A stretch of 8,198 nt of DNA. It comes from Bacteroides sp. Lineage in GTDB: Bacteria; Bacteroidota; Bacteroidia; Bacteroidales; SM23-62. Shown here in pieces: positions 1 through 6,657 of this stretch. The DNA is taken from NCBI GenBank assembly GCA_030667765.1, contig DAOUVF010000116.1, positions 1 to 8,198 of the forward strand, given 5' to 3'. Every line of letters begins with the position of its first letter. Positions within the stretch are counted from its first letter, which is position 1. The position numbers and the translations under genes were made by a program. A model generated the notes under the pieces. It was given only the letters and a program-made list of their open reading frames with translations, was not told where the DNA came from and ran no database searches.

Positions 1-1217
1 AGGACATCCTCCTGTTCCGGGAATCGCATATTACTTTTAACGTATTCATTGAACTCCTTTTTGCCTCCGAATGGTGTTGCACTGTGATAATCCTGGTCTT
101 TTTGTTCCTCAGGATAACCAGCAACTTTCACCGTTGACCCGGTTAGTTGAACGCTCTTAGTAGGGGCTGTTCCAATAATGACCACCTCCTCAAGGCTTAT
201 TACATCAGGTTCAAGGATTATCATTAATTCATCCTGATCCTGGATGGAAATTTCTTTTGATTCCATACCAATGAATTGGGCAATGAGGGTGTTCTGTGAA
301 TCATGTTCAATGGAAATCTGGAATTTGCCTTCCAAATCTGTTACCGTACCTGTGTTACTCCCTTTTACAGCTATGACAACCCCAGGTAAGGGCTGCTCAT
401 CTTCCCCCGAAATAACCATGCCCGATAAGGTGCGCTGTTGCCCGCCAGCAGCACCAGCCATTTGCAATTGCTCCGCCGTTTCCCTCTTTCTCGATTTAGC
501 AGCGGCCTGTCTGTCCATGGCCATGGCCGGGGCCGGGGCTGTAACCTCATCAACATGAACATCTTCCTCCACAGCCAGTTCTGCTACGTTGGTTTCTTCA
601 GCTTCCTTAATCTGTATATCAGCAAGCTCTTCGCGGGCTAATTTTTCTTCAATGATCTCCTTAGTAATTATTTCGGATTCAACTTCAGGTTCTGTTACCC
701 CTTCGACCGATTTGAACTTAATGGTTTCCTTTCTTTCAGGTGCATCTGCTCTCTCGTCCTCCACCTTACTTTGAATTGGTGCGATCTCATCAGAAGGTTC
801 TACCTGGGTTTTTTCTGCTGGAGATGCTGGTGCTGCTGCCTCCTTTTCTGCCTCAGGTGATTCGGCTACTTTCCTGTCCAGTTGTCCCATCCTGTCATTG
901 AATAGCGTAAACAGGACAGATGTGACGACAAGCAGTACGGCGACTGCAGCAGCGATCCGGTACCACATGGTCCTAGTATTCCGCTTGGTCTGAGACTGCC
1001 GGGCAGTACGCTTCTGAATCCTGTCCCGGAATCCGGCCAGATCAGCCCTGGCTTCTTCCGGAGTGATTGATGAAAGACCTTCCAGGGCTTCGGCATCAAA
1101 TGGATCCTGCTGGAGCGATCTCTCGAAGGCATTCCTTTCCTCTTCGCTCATCTGATCCTGCGAGTACCTGATAAAATCTTCAAGCTCTTTTTTCCTATTT
1201 TTACTCTTCTCCGACAT
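1..1217 (-). CDS. Membrane-anchored anti-sigma-like protein with CarboxypepD_reg module and start of a TonB-like C-terminal domain (3' end outside window)
   Basis: An uninterrupted reading frame runs from an ATG at 1217 to the left edge, giving 405 full codons of an incomplete protein. Residues 1-84 are charged and probably cytoplasmic; MSEEERNAFERSLQQDPF (23-40) resembles the N-terminal helices of Bacteroidota anti-sigma proteins. Residues 85-106 (WYRIAAAVAVLLVVTSV...) form one membrane helix. Residues 107-258 are a Glu/Lys/Ala/Pro-rich linker suited to crossing the periplasm. Residues 262-336 form a CarboxypepD_reg-like beta-sandwich (PLPGVVIAVKGSNTGTVTDL), followed by LEEVVIIG (342-349), like the segment entering the plug of SusC-type receptors. 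The last visible part, FNEYVKSNMRFPEQ (389-402), matches the opening of a TonB C-terminal domain. The start overlaps the end of the sigma gene by 17 nt, so translational coupling and a sigma-restraining role are likely. The anti-sigma role is inferred from context and N-terminal pattern; the TonB-like end is only partly seen. Confidence 0.85.
   Translation of the reverse strand, partial: MSEKSKNRKKELEDFIRYSQDQMSEEERNAFERSLQQDPFDAEALEGLSSITPEEARADLAGFRDRIQKRTARQSQTKRNTRTMWYRIAAAVAVLLVVTSVLFTLFNDRMGQLDRKVAESPEAEKEAAAPASPAEKTQVEPSDEIAPIQSKVEDERADAPERKETIKFKSVEGVTEPEVESEIITKEIIEEKLAREELADIQIKEAEETNVAELAVEEDVHVDEVTAPAPAMAMDRQAAAKSRKRETAEQLQMAGAAGGQQRTLSGMVISGEDEQPLPGVVIAVKGSNTGTVTDLEGKFQISIEHDSQNTLIAQFIGMESKEISIQDQDELMIILEPDVISLEEVVIIGTAPTKSVQLTGSTVKVAGYPEEQKDQDYHSATPFGGKKEFNEYVKSNMRFPEQEDV
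515..538. repeat. Short doubled hexamers (CCATGG x2, CCGGGG x2) inside the anti-sigma-like gene
   Basis: Four consecutive hexamers, two CCATGG then two CCGGGG, lie in the linker part of the minus-strand gene and encode Ala-Pro-Ala-Pro-Ala-Met-Ala-Met. Because the unit is six bases, gain or loss of a copy would keep the reading frame and only lengthen or shorten the periplasmic linker. This may be nothing more than low-complexity coding sequence. Confidence 0.5.
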
Positions 1218-1794
1218 TTCTTTCTTCAAGACAAATTTTCAGATTTCTTTTGGCATTTTGCAAATAGCTTTTAACCTTTTTTTCTTCCATTTCAAGGATT
1301 TTGGATATTTCCCGGTAACTTTTGTTTTGATAATAAAAAAGCTCTACGCAGATTTTCTGTTCCTGTTTTAGTTCTTCTATGCATTCCTTCAATCCGGGAT
1401 AGCCATCAGTCCCTGCTTCATCAATAGGATGCAGATCAGGGTGAAATTCCATATAATTTTCCTGTTCCTTTATCCATTTGTCCATGTGCCTGGACTGTGA
1501 CTTATCCGATCTTATCTGCATCAGGCAATAATTCTTTGCCAGTACATATAACCAACTTTTGAAGTTTTGAATCTCATGCTTTGGTACTTCTATGATCAGT
1601 TTTTCAAAAACCTGCATAACTGCATCGCCGGCATCCTCCCTGTTTTGAAGGTATTTAAGGCAAAGTCCGAATACCAGGTGCATATAACGGTTATATAATT
1701 CACCCAGGATCTCGAGATCTCCTGAGGAACGGTACCGGTCCAGCAATACCTCATCAGGTACATCTTCCCTATTGCGATGAGTGATTTTTAACAA
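1201..1794 (-). CDS. ECF-type RNA polymerase sigma-70 family factor
   Basis: A 197-residue protein with the two-domain layout of extracytoplasmic-function sigma factors. The sigma2 region covers about residues 30-97: LYNRYMHLVFGLCLKYLQNR, then EDAGDAVMQVFEKL (the usual D-A-x-x-x-V-F acidic stretch), then SWLYVLAKNYCLMQIR. A linker follows (98-133), then sigma4 at about 134-188, with LKQEQKICVELFYYQNKSYR and a helix-turn-helix SYREISKILEMEEKKVKSYL that would read the -35 element. The start used is a TTG at 1794: no in-frame ATG lies upstream before a stop (TAA about 9 nt upstream), and the first internal ATG (Met38) would remove part of sigma2. Purine-rich AAAGAA lies just upstream. The gene overlaps the anti-sigma-like gene by 17 nt in another frame and is divergent from the vWA gene. 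It probably directs polymerase to envelope-related genes; its target promoters are not identifiable here. Confidence 0.93.
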   Translation of the reverse strand: MLKITHRNREDVPDEVLLDRYRSSGDLEILGELYNRYMHLVFGLCLKYLQNREDAGDAVMQVFEKLIIEVPKHEIQNFKSWLYVLAKNYCLMQIRSDKSQSRHMDKWIKEQENYMEFHPDLHPIDEAGTDGYPGLKECIEELKQEQKICVELFYYQNKSYREISKILEMEEKKVKSYLQNAKRNLKICLEERNVGEE

Positions 1795-1945
1795 TGAAAT
1801 TCTTTAAACAGGTGCCAGTCACTATACAATATAATATAAACGATTTCAGTGTTTGATCATTATTCACTGAAAAAAATAAAAATATTTTATGGAATCCGGT
1901 TTATGCCTGCATCCTATGAGTGAAGTTAAACAAAAACAATCAGTC
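1795..1945. promoter_or_regulatory. Divergent intergenic region between the sigma and vWA genes
   Basis: This AT-rich stretch must hold start signals for both the minus-strand sigma operon and the plus-strand vWA gene. Weak resemblances to the Bacteroidota -7 element (TAnnTTTG) are present: TATTTTAT at 1883-1890 on the plus strand and TATATTGT on the minus strand. Neither has a well-spaced TTTG -33 element, so neither is claimed as a promoter. Position 1883-1890 would favour a downstream start for the vWA protein. An inverted repeat is listed separately. Confidence 0.4.
1844..1872. promoter_or_regulatory. 8-bp perfect inverted repeat, candidate operator or leader hairpin
   Basis: TTTCAGTG (1844-1851) and CACTGAAA (1865-1872) are exact reverse complements separated by 13 nt that include the small palindrome TGATCA. 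The dyad lies between the two divergent genes, where a dimeric regulator could act on both. It could also fold as a hairpin in the sigma-gene leader. There is no T-run fitting a terminator for the plus strand. Function is inference. Confidence 0.4.
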
Positions 1946-3811
1946 ATGAGAACAATTATTTCATCTTTCGCTATTCTGATCATATCTGCGTTATTAATCG
2001 CAGCCGTAGAACCCCAGGTCATTACCGGCAGGGTAACGGATGATCATGGAAATTCGCTGGCGGGTGTTTCTGTATTCGTTAAAAACACAAAGCGTGGAAC
2101 ACAAACGGATCTCAGCGGACATTACCGCATATCTCTCCAACCAGGCGACAAGGTCCTGGTATTCTCTTTTTTAGGGATGGAAACTACAGAGGTTAAGATA
2201 AAAGAGAAAAAAATAATTAATATAAAACTATATCCCGAGGCCATGGAACCGGAGGAAGTCCTTAGACCGGATTATCCCAGGATAAAAGCTGAAAAGCAGG
2301 CCTTGGCCGTTGCAAGCTACGACATGGCTGCCGGATCATATACTTACAGCAGCATTCCTCCGGCTTACAATCCTAATTTTAATACCGAAGGCTATTCCAC
2401 TATCCATGAGAACGGGTATAAAGATGTGCTGAAGCAGCCTCTTTCAACCTTTTCAATCGATGTAGATAAGGCTTCCTATGCAAATGTTCGCAGGTTTATT
2501 AATATGGGACAGCTTCCCCCCATGGATGCCGTCAGGATCGAGGAGTTGATCAACTATTTTACCTATGATTACCCGGAACCCAAAGGCAAGCACCCATTTT
2601 CAGTATATACAGAACTGGCTGCCTGTCCCTGGAATCCTGATCATCATCTTTTGCATGTGGGACTCAAAGGTAAAAGCATTGATAAATCTGAATTGCCCGC
2701 ATCCAACCTGGTATTCCTGTTGGACGTCTCCGGATCGATGAATTCACCCAATAAGCTTCCTTTGCTGAAAAATGCTTTCCACATGCTGGTGAATGAGCTG
2801 AGGGACGAGGACCGTGTTGCCATTGTGGTTTATGCTGGTGCAGCCGGGCTCGTTTTGCCTTCAACCCGGGGTAACCGTAAGGAAGATATCCTCGGTGCCA
2901 TTGATAAACTTTCTGCCGGAGGTTCTACCGCCGGAGGTCAGGGACTTTTGCTGGCATATAAAGTAGCTGAGGAAAACTTTATTGAAGGCGGGAACAACCG
3001 CATCATCCTTGCCACCGACGGTGATTTTAATGTTGGTGTTTCGAGCAATGCAGAAATGGAAAGGCTCGTCGAGAAAAAACGGGATAACGGGGTATTCATG
3101 ACCGTACTCGGATTTGGCATGGGCAATTATAAGGATGACAAAATGGAGCTCATCGCCGATAAGGGTAACGGGAACTATGCCTATATCGACAATATCCAGG
3201 AAGCAAGGAAAGTCCTGGTAGCCGAATTTGGCGGAACCCTCTTTACCATTGCCAAAGATGTGAAATTCCAGCTTGAATTCAATCCGGCCAGGGTAAAAGC
3301 TTACCGCCTGATCGGTTATGAAAACCGGCTGTTGAATGATGAGGATTTCAACGATGATAAAAAAGACGCCGGGGAAATGGGTGCCGGGCATAATGTTACC
3401 GCACTCTACGAATTGATCACTGCCGGATCAGAAGAAAATACGGGGAGTATCGATCCGTTGAAGTACCAGGAAAACAGCCATACTGCCAGGCCTGACCTGA
3501 AGTCTGAACTGCTTACCGTAAAGCTGCGTTACAAGCAGCCTGACGGGAAAACATCCACGCTGTTCGAAGAGCCTGTACAGGGAAGGCTCCTGGGTAAAAA
3601 ATCAACAAGTGAATCATTCAGGTTCTCTGCCGCGGTTGCTGAATTCGGACTGATCCTGAGGGATTCAAAATATAAAGAAGATGCATCCATTGAACAGATT
3701 ATCAGCCTTGCCCAGGGTGGAAGAGGTAATGATTCTGAGGGTTATCGCGGAGAATTCATCAAGCTGGTCAGAACTGCTGGAACCTTGATAGACATGAGGG
3801 CAGAGAAATAG
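1946..3811 (+). CDS. Exported von Willebrand factor type A protein (YfbK type) with N-terminal CarboxypepD_reg module
   Basis: With this start the protein has 621 residues. In-frame ATGs at 1889 and 1916 would add 19 or 10 residues; 1946 is chosen because MRTIISSFAILIISALLIAA is a clean signal peptide, without a lipobox cysteine. Residues 25-97 form a CarboxypepD_reg-like domain (ITGRVTDDHGNSLAGVSVFV, GTQTDLSGHYRIS). A conserved bridge, PLSTFSIDVDKASYANVRRF (165-184), opens the vWF_A N-terminal region. The vWA domain follows at about 251-440 with an intact metal site: DVSGS (260-264), Thr328 in GGSTAGG, and Asp358 in ATDGDF. The rest (LIGYENR, later FRFSAAVAEFGLILRDS) matches the C-terminal region seen in YfbK-type proteins. 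The family's biochemical role is unsettled; metal-dependent protein binding at the envelope is likely. It is divergent from a sigma/anti-sigma pair whose membrane partner carries a similar N-terminal module, which suggests a joint role. It is followed by a terminator. Confidence 0.92.
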   Translation: MRTIISSFAILIISALLIAAVEPQVITGRVTDDHGNSLAGVSVFVKNTKRGTQTDLSGHYRISLQPGDKVLVFSFLGMETTEVKIKEKKIINIKLYPEAMEPEEVLRPDYPRIKAEKQALAVASYDMAAGSYTYSSIPPAYNPNFNTEGYSTIHENGYKDVLKQPLSTFSIDVDKASYANVRRFINMGQLPPMDAVRIEELINYFTYDYPEPKGKHPFSVYTELAACPWNPDHHLLHVGLKGKSIDKSELPASNLVFLLDVSGSMNSPNKLPLLKNAFHMLVNELRDEDRVAIVVYAGAAGLVLPSTRGNRKEDILGAIDKLSAGGSTAGGQGLLLAYKVAEENFIEGGNNRIILATDGDFNVGVSSNAEMERLVEKKRDNGVFMTVLGFGMGNYKDDKMELIADKGNGNYAYIDNIQEARKVLVAEFGGTLFTIAKDVKFQLEFNPARVKAYRLIGYENRLLNDEDFNDDKKDAGEMGAGHNVTALYELITAGSEENTGSIDPLKYQENSHTARPDLKSELLTVKLRYKQPDGKTSTLFEEPVQGRLLGKKSTSESFRFSAAVAEFGLILRDSKYKEDASIEQIISLAQGGRGNDSEGYRGEFIKLVRTAGTLIDMRAEK

Positions 3812-3846
3812 TCCTGGAACCAGCCATATCTTTTATCATAACCTTT

Positions 3847-3873
3847 AAACCCGGTCGCTTGGCCGGGTTTTTT
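3847..3873 (+). terminator. Intrinsic terminator after the vWA gene
   Basis: AAACCCGG (3847-3854) pairs perfectly with CCGGGTTT (3863-3870). The loop TCGCTTGG can be shortened to GCTT by one C-G and one T-G pair. The stem runs straight into six T residues (3868-3873). It lies 35 nt after the vWA stop codon and 34 nt before the next gene, so it should separate the vWA transcript from the downstream operon. Confidence 0.88.
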
Positions 3874-3907
3874 AATTTCCCTATATTCAACGGGTAAATC
3901 AATCATT

Positions 3908-5206
3908 ATGAAAAAGACTGACCATTCACGTAGAAAATTCCTGCAACAATCTGCCATGGCCGCAGCAGCCATAACTATCATCCCCAGGCATGTACTGGGA
4001 GGAAAAGGATATATTGCCCCCAGCGATGTCCTGAACGTAGGATTCATAGGCACAGGCAAACTGGTTAACGGATATTTCAAACAATTTGGAAAATTACCGG
4101 AAATTCATCTAATGGCTGCCTGCGATATATATCAGGAAAAACTTTCCAAATTCAAACAAGCGGTTGATGAATTCTATTCTGAGAAAACAGGAAAATCGAA
4201 TTATAGTGAATGCAAGGTCTTTTCAGACTACCATGAATTGCTTGACCTGGATGAAATAGACGCTGTTATAGTCGCTACTCCCGACCACTGGCATGCCATC
4301 CCATCTATTGATGCCATGAAAGCAGGCAAAGATCTTTACTGCGAAAAACCATTGGCTCATACCGTTAAAGAGGGAAGGAAAATGGTTGAGGCAGCCAGCA
4401 AATACGGAAGGGTAGTGCAGACAGGAAGCATGCAACGTTCGAACAGGGATTTCAGGCATGCCTGTGAACTTGTCCGCAACGGTTATGTTGGCGAGATCAA
4501 ACAGGTGATTGTCAGTGTTGGTGATCCTGCTGTTGCATGTGACCTTCCTAAACAACCAACACCGGAGGGCCTGGATTGGGACCGCTGGATCGGACCGGCG
4601 CCAATGCATACTTTTCACGAAGACCTTGCTCCTGTATATGGAGCAGAACCCTGGCCGATGTGGCGCCGGTACAGGGAGTTTGGTGGTGGCATCCTTTCAG
4701 ACTGGGGCGCACATATGTTTGATATTGCACAATGGGGACTGGGAATGGATGAATCTGGCCCTGTCAAATTCATTCCCCCGGAAGATCCAAAAGCCGTTCG
4801 TGGATTGAAAATGATCTACGCTAACGGTGTGGAAATGATCCATGATGATTTTGACAGGGGATGGGCAGTGCGGTTTATCGGATCGGAAGGTGTCCTTGAT
4901 GTCAGCCGGAGTTTTCTCGATTCCAAACCCGAGCATATTGCCGTTACTGAGATAAAATCAGGAGATACCCACTTATATTACAGTGACAATCATTACCAGG
5001 ACTGGGTAGATGCCATTAAGAAAAGATCCGTACCGGTAACAGGAGTGGAGACCGGCCACAGGTCGGCATCGGTTTGCAATCTTGCCAACATTGCCTATCA
5101 GCTACAGCGGACCCTCGAATGGGATCCTGTAAAGGAAAAATTCAAGGGAGATGGTGAAGCCAACAAGTTAAGGACGAAAAAATACAGGAAGCCCTATACC
5201 CTCTGA
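3908..5206 (+). CDS. Tat-exported Gfo/Idh/MocA family NAD(P)-dependent oxidoreductase
   Basis: A 432-residue protein starting with a twin-arginine signal (SRRKFLQQS at 7-15, then a hydrophobic AMAAAAITII stretch). The Rossmann fold starts at about 42, with GFIGTGKLVNG (45-55) as dinucleotide-binding loop and Asp73 after the second strand. AVIVATPDHWHA (119-130) and the family EKP motif (Glu146-Lys147-Pro148, the catalytic lysine position) follow. The second domain has FGGGILSDWGAHMFDIAQWG (258-277), giving the D-x-G-x-H-x-x-D substrate/catalytic pattern. The tail (GHRSASVCNLANIAYQL, then WDPVKEKF...GEAN) is typical of the Bacteroidota/Planctomycetes exported subgroup. Relatives oxidise or reduce a sugar or cyclitol hydroxyl. 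Known periplasmic members such as Zymomonas glucose-fructose oxidoreductase keep the cofactor tightly bound, which fits export after folding. The GH109 glycosidases are an alternative relative, but their GGHGG motif is not seen. First gene of an apparent operon with the aminotransferase and ceramidase-like genes. Substrate unknown. Confidence 0.93.
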   Translation: MKKTDHSRRKFLQQSAMAAAAITIIPRHVLGGKGYIAPSDVLNVGFIGTGKLVNGYFKQFGKLPEIHLMAACDIYQEKLSKFKQAVDEFYSEKTGKSNYSECKVFSDYHELLDLDEIDAVIVATPDHWHAIPSIDAMKAGKDLYCEKPLAHTVKEGRKMVEAASKYGRVVQTGSMQRSNRDFRHACELVRNGYVGEIKQVIVSVGDPAVACDLPKQPTPEGLDWDRWIGPAPMHTFHEDLAPVYGAEPWPMWRRYREFGGGILSDWGAHMFDIAQWGLGMDESGPVKFIPPEDPKAVRGLKMIYANGVEMIHDDFDRGWAVRFIGSEGVLDVSRSFLDSKPEHIAVTEIKSGDTHLYYSDNHYQDWVDAIKKRSVPVTGVETGHRSASVCNLANIAYQLQRTLEWDPVKEKFKGDGEANKLRTKKYRKPYTL

Positions 5207-5290
5207 TTCAGTAAGTGGCTCTCCTGATCCAGCACCTCTGTTTTCTTTCTGCTGTTAGGATATCTGAATATTTTAAAATAATTCAAAATC
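5207..5290. other. 84-nt spacer between oxidoreductase and aminotransferase genes
   Basis: No terminator-like hairpin with a T-run is present, so read-through between the two genes is likely. The end of the spacer is AT-rich and contains the palindrome ATTTTAAAAT just before the aminotransferase start. There is no GGAGG-like ribosome site, only A-rich sequence (AATTCAAAATC) directly before the ATG, as is common in Bacteroidota. Confidence 0.5.
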
Positions 5291-6655
5291 ATGTCGGAAA
5301 AAGAGTATTCAAGGCGAAAATTTTTAAAAAACAGCACACTCACCGGTCTGGGTGTGGGACTAACTACTGCTGTGACACCGAACCTGTTTGCTGGCTACGC
5401 AAAAGATGCTGGTACTGCCGCTATCCTTGGTGGTCAACCCGTCCGGACCAAAGGCTGGCCGGATTGGCCAATGTGGGATCCTGAAACAGATGAAAAACGG
5501 GTTATTGAAGTTCTTCGGAGTGGCATCTGGTCACGTGGGAAAGTAGTTACAGAATTTGAAGAGAAATGGGCAGAAACCATTGGTTCAAAGCGTTGTCTGG
5601 CAACAACCAATGGCACATATGCCTTGATCACTGCTCTTCGCCAGCTGAATGTTGGTGCCGGAGACGAAGTAATTGTCCCTCCGTACACATTTATTGCCAC
5701 CATTGATGCTATCCTGATGGTTGGTGCAATGCCTGTATTCGTCGATACAAATCCTGCCACTTTTCAAATCGATGCTGATAAAATTGAAGAAAAGATCACT
5801 TCCCTAACAAGTACTATTTTGCCGGTACATATCCTTGGACTTCCGGCTGATATGGAAAAAATTATGACCATTGCCCGGAATAATAATCTAGCCGTTCTGG
5901 AAGATGCCTGCCAGGCATGGCTGGCAGAGATCAACAACAAAAAAGTTGGCACTTTTGGAGATGCCGGATGTTTTAGTTTCCAGAATTCGAAACATTTACC
6001 TATTGGTGAAGGCGGGGCGATTGTGAGTGATAATGATGAATTTATGGATCGGTGCTTTTCATTTCACAATTTCGGACGCCCTCACGGCAAAGTCGTCGGA
6101 ACCGTATCGGGAGAATATGTTATTTTAGGCTCTAAATGCCGGTCAACAGAATACCAGGCAGCTATCGGCCTGGCTCAACTTAAGCGCCTGGAAGAACAAA
6201 CAAAGCAACGTGAGAAGAACGCTGAATACCTGAGGGCGCAAATAAAGGACATACCAGGCATATTGCCCTATGAATTATCCGAAAATGCTACCAGGGCGGT
6301 ATTTCATTTGTTCCCTTTCCGGTATAAAAAAGAAGGGTTTCATGATCTGTCCCGAAGTAAATTTATTAAAGCCTTAAGAGCAGAAGGTATACCCTGCTCA
6401 GGGGGATATTCCCCACTTAATAACATGCCTTATCTTAAGGATGCATTTCAATCGAAAAACTTTCAAAAAGTCTATCCAAAGAAAATGCTGGATTTTGACG
6501 GATATGTTGAACGCAATGAATGTCCTCAAAATGACCAGTTATGCAAAGAAGCAGTCTGGTTTGGTCAAAATATGTTGCTTGGATCAAAATCCGATATGAA
6601 TGATATTGCCATGGCTATTGAAAAAGTCTTTAATAACGCTGACAAAATCAATTAA
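5291..6655 (+). CDS. Tat-exported DegT/DnrJ/EryC1/StrS family PLP-dependent aminotransferase
   Basis: A 454-residue fold-type I PLP enzyme with a twin-arginine signal, SRRKFLKNS (7-15), followed by the hydrophobic TLTGLGVGLTTAV. The catalytic core is intact: ATTNGTYAL (104-112) binds the cofactor phosphate, PPYTFIATID (130-139) follows, Asp205 and Gln208 in LEDACQAW contact the pyridine ring, and Lys234 in SFQNSKHLPIGEGG is the Schiff-base lysine. CRSTEYQAAIGLAQLKRLEE (283-302) is the family's helix after the active site. Members move an amino group, usually from glutamate, to a keto sugar or cyclitol, or the reverse. Most characterised members are cytoplasmic antibiotic or O-antigen enzymes. 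This one belongs to an exported subgroup with unknown substrate; Tat export would allow PLP loading before transport. It lies 84 nt after the oxidoreductase and 2 nt before the ceramidase-like gene, so co-expression is very likely. Nothing suggests inactivation. Confidence 0.92.
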   Translation: MSEKEYSRRKFLKNSTLTGLGVGLTTAVTPNLFAGYAKDAGTAAILGGQPVRTKGWPDWPMWDPETDEKRVIEVLRSGIWSRGKVVTEFEEKWAETIGSKRCLATTNGTYALITALRQLNVGAGDEVIVPPYTFIATIDAILMVGAMPVFVDTNPATFQIDADKIEEKITSLTSTILPVHILGLPADMEKIMTIARNNNLAVLEDACQAWLAEINNKKVGTFGDAGCFSFQNSKHLPIGEGGAIVSDNDEFMDRCFSFHNFGRPHGKVVGTVSGEYVILGSKCRSTEYQAAIGLAQLKRLEEQTKQREKNAEYLRAQIKDIPGILPYELSENATRAVFHLFPFRYKKEGFHDLSRSKFIKALRAEGIPCSGGYSPLNNMPYLKDAFQSKNFQKVYPKKMLDFDGYVERNECPQNDQLCKEAVWFGQNMLLGSKSDMNDIAMAIEKVFNNADKIN

Positions 6656-6657
6656 TA

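Noticed and set aside
244..558. 104-codon plus-strand open frame
   Set aside because: It is antisense to the CarboxypepD_reg part of the minus-strand gene and has no family resemblance.
866..1132. 88-codon minus-strand open frame
   Set aside because: It is in another frame of the anti-sigma-like gene, whose frame codes a membrane helix and conserved domains.
2861..3391. 176-codon minus-strand open frame
   Set aside because: It lies entirely inside the vWA gene, opposite a well-conserved domain, and its translation resembles no family; it is a shadow.
3742..4080. Minus-strand open frame spanning the terminator and the start of the oxidoreductase
   Set aside because: It crosses an intrinsic terminator and the Tat signal region of a clear plus-strand gene; no domain is recognisable.
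4223..4618. Minus-strand open frame opposite the oxidoreductase
   Set aside because: It overlaps the EKP and Rossmann regions of a strongly supported gene.
3908..5206. Assignment of the oxidoreductase as a GH109 N-acetylgalactosaminidase
   Set aside because: The Tat signal and fold agree, but the GGHGG motif expected in GH109 is not seen; the D-x-G-x-H pattern fits the general dehydrogenase family.
5260..5290. ATTTTAAAAT palindrome before the aminotransferase as an operator or terminator
   Set aside because: It is short and pure AT, with no GC stem and no T-run; chance occurrence in AT-rich spacer is likely.
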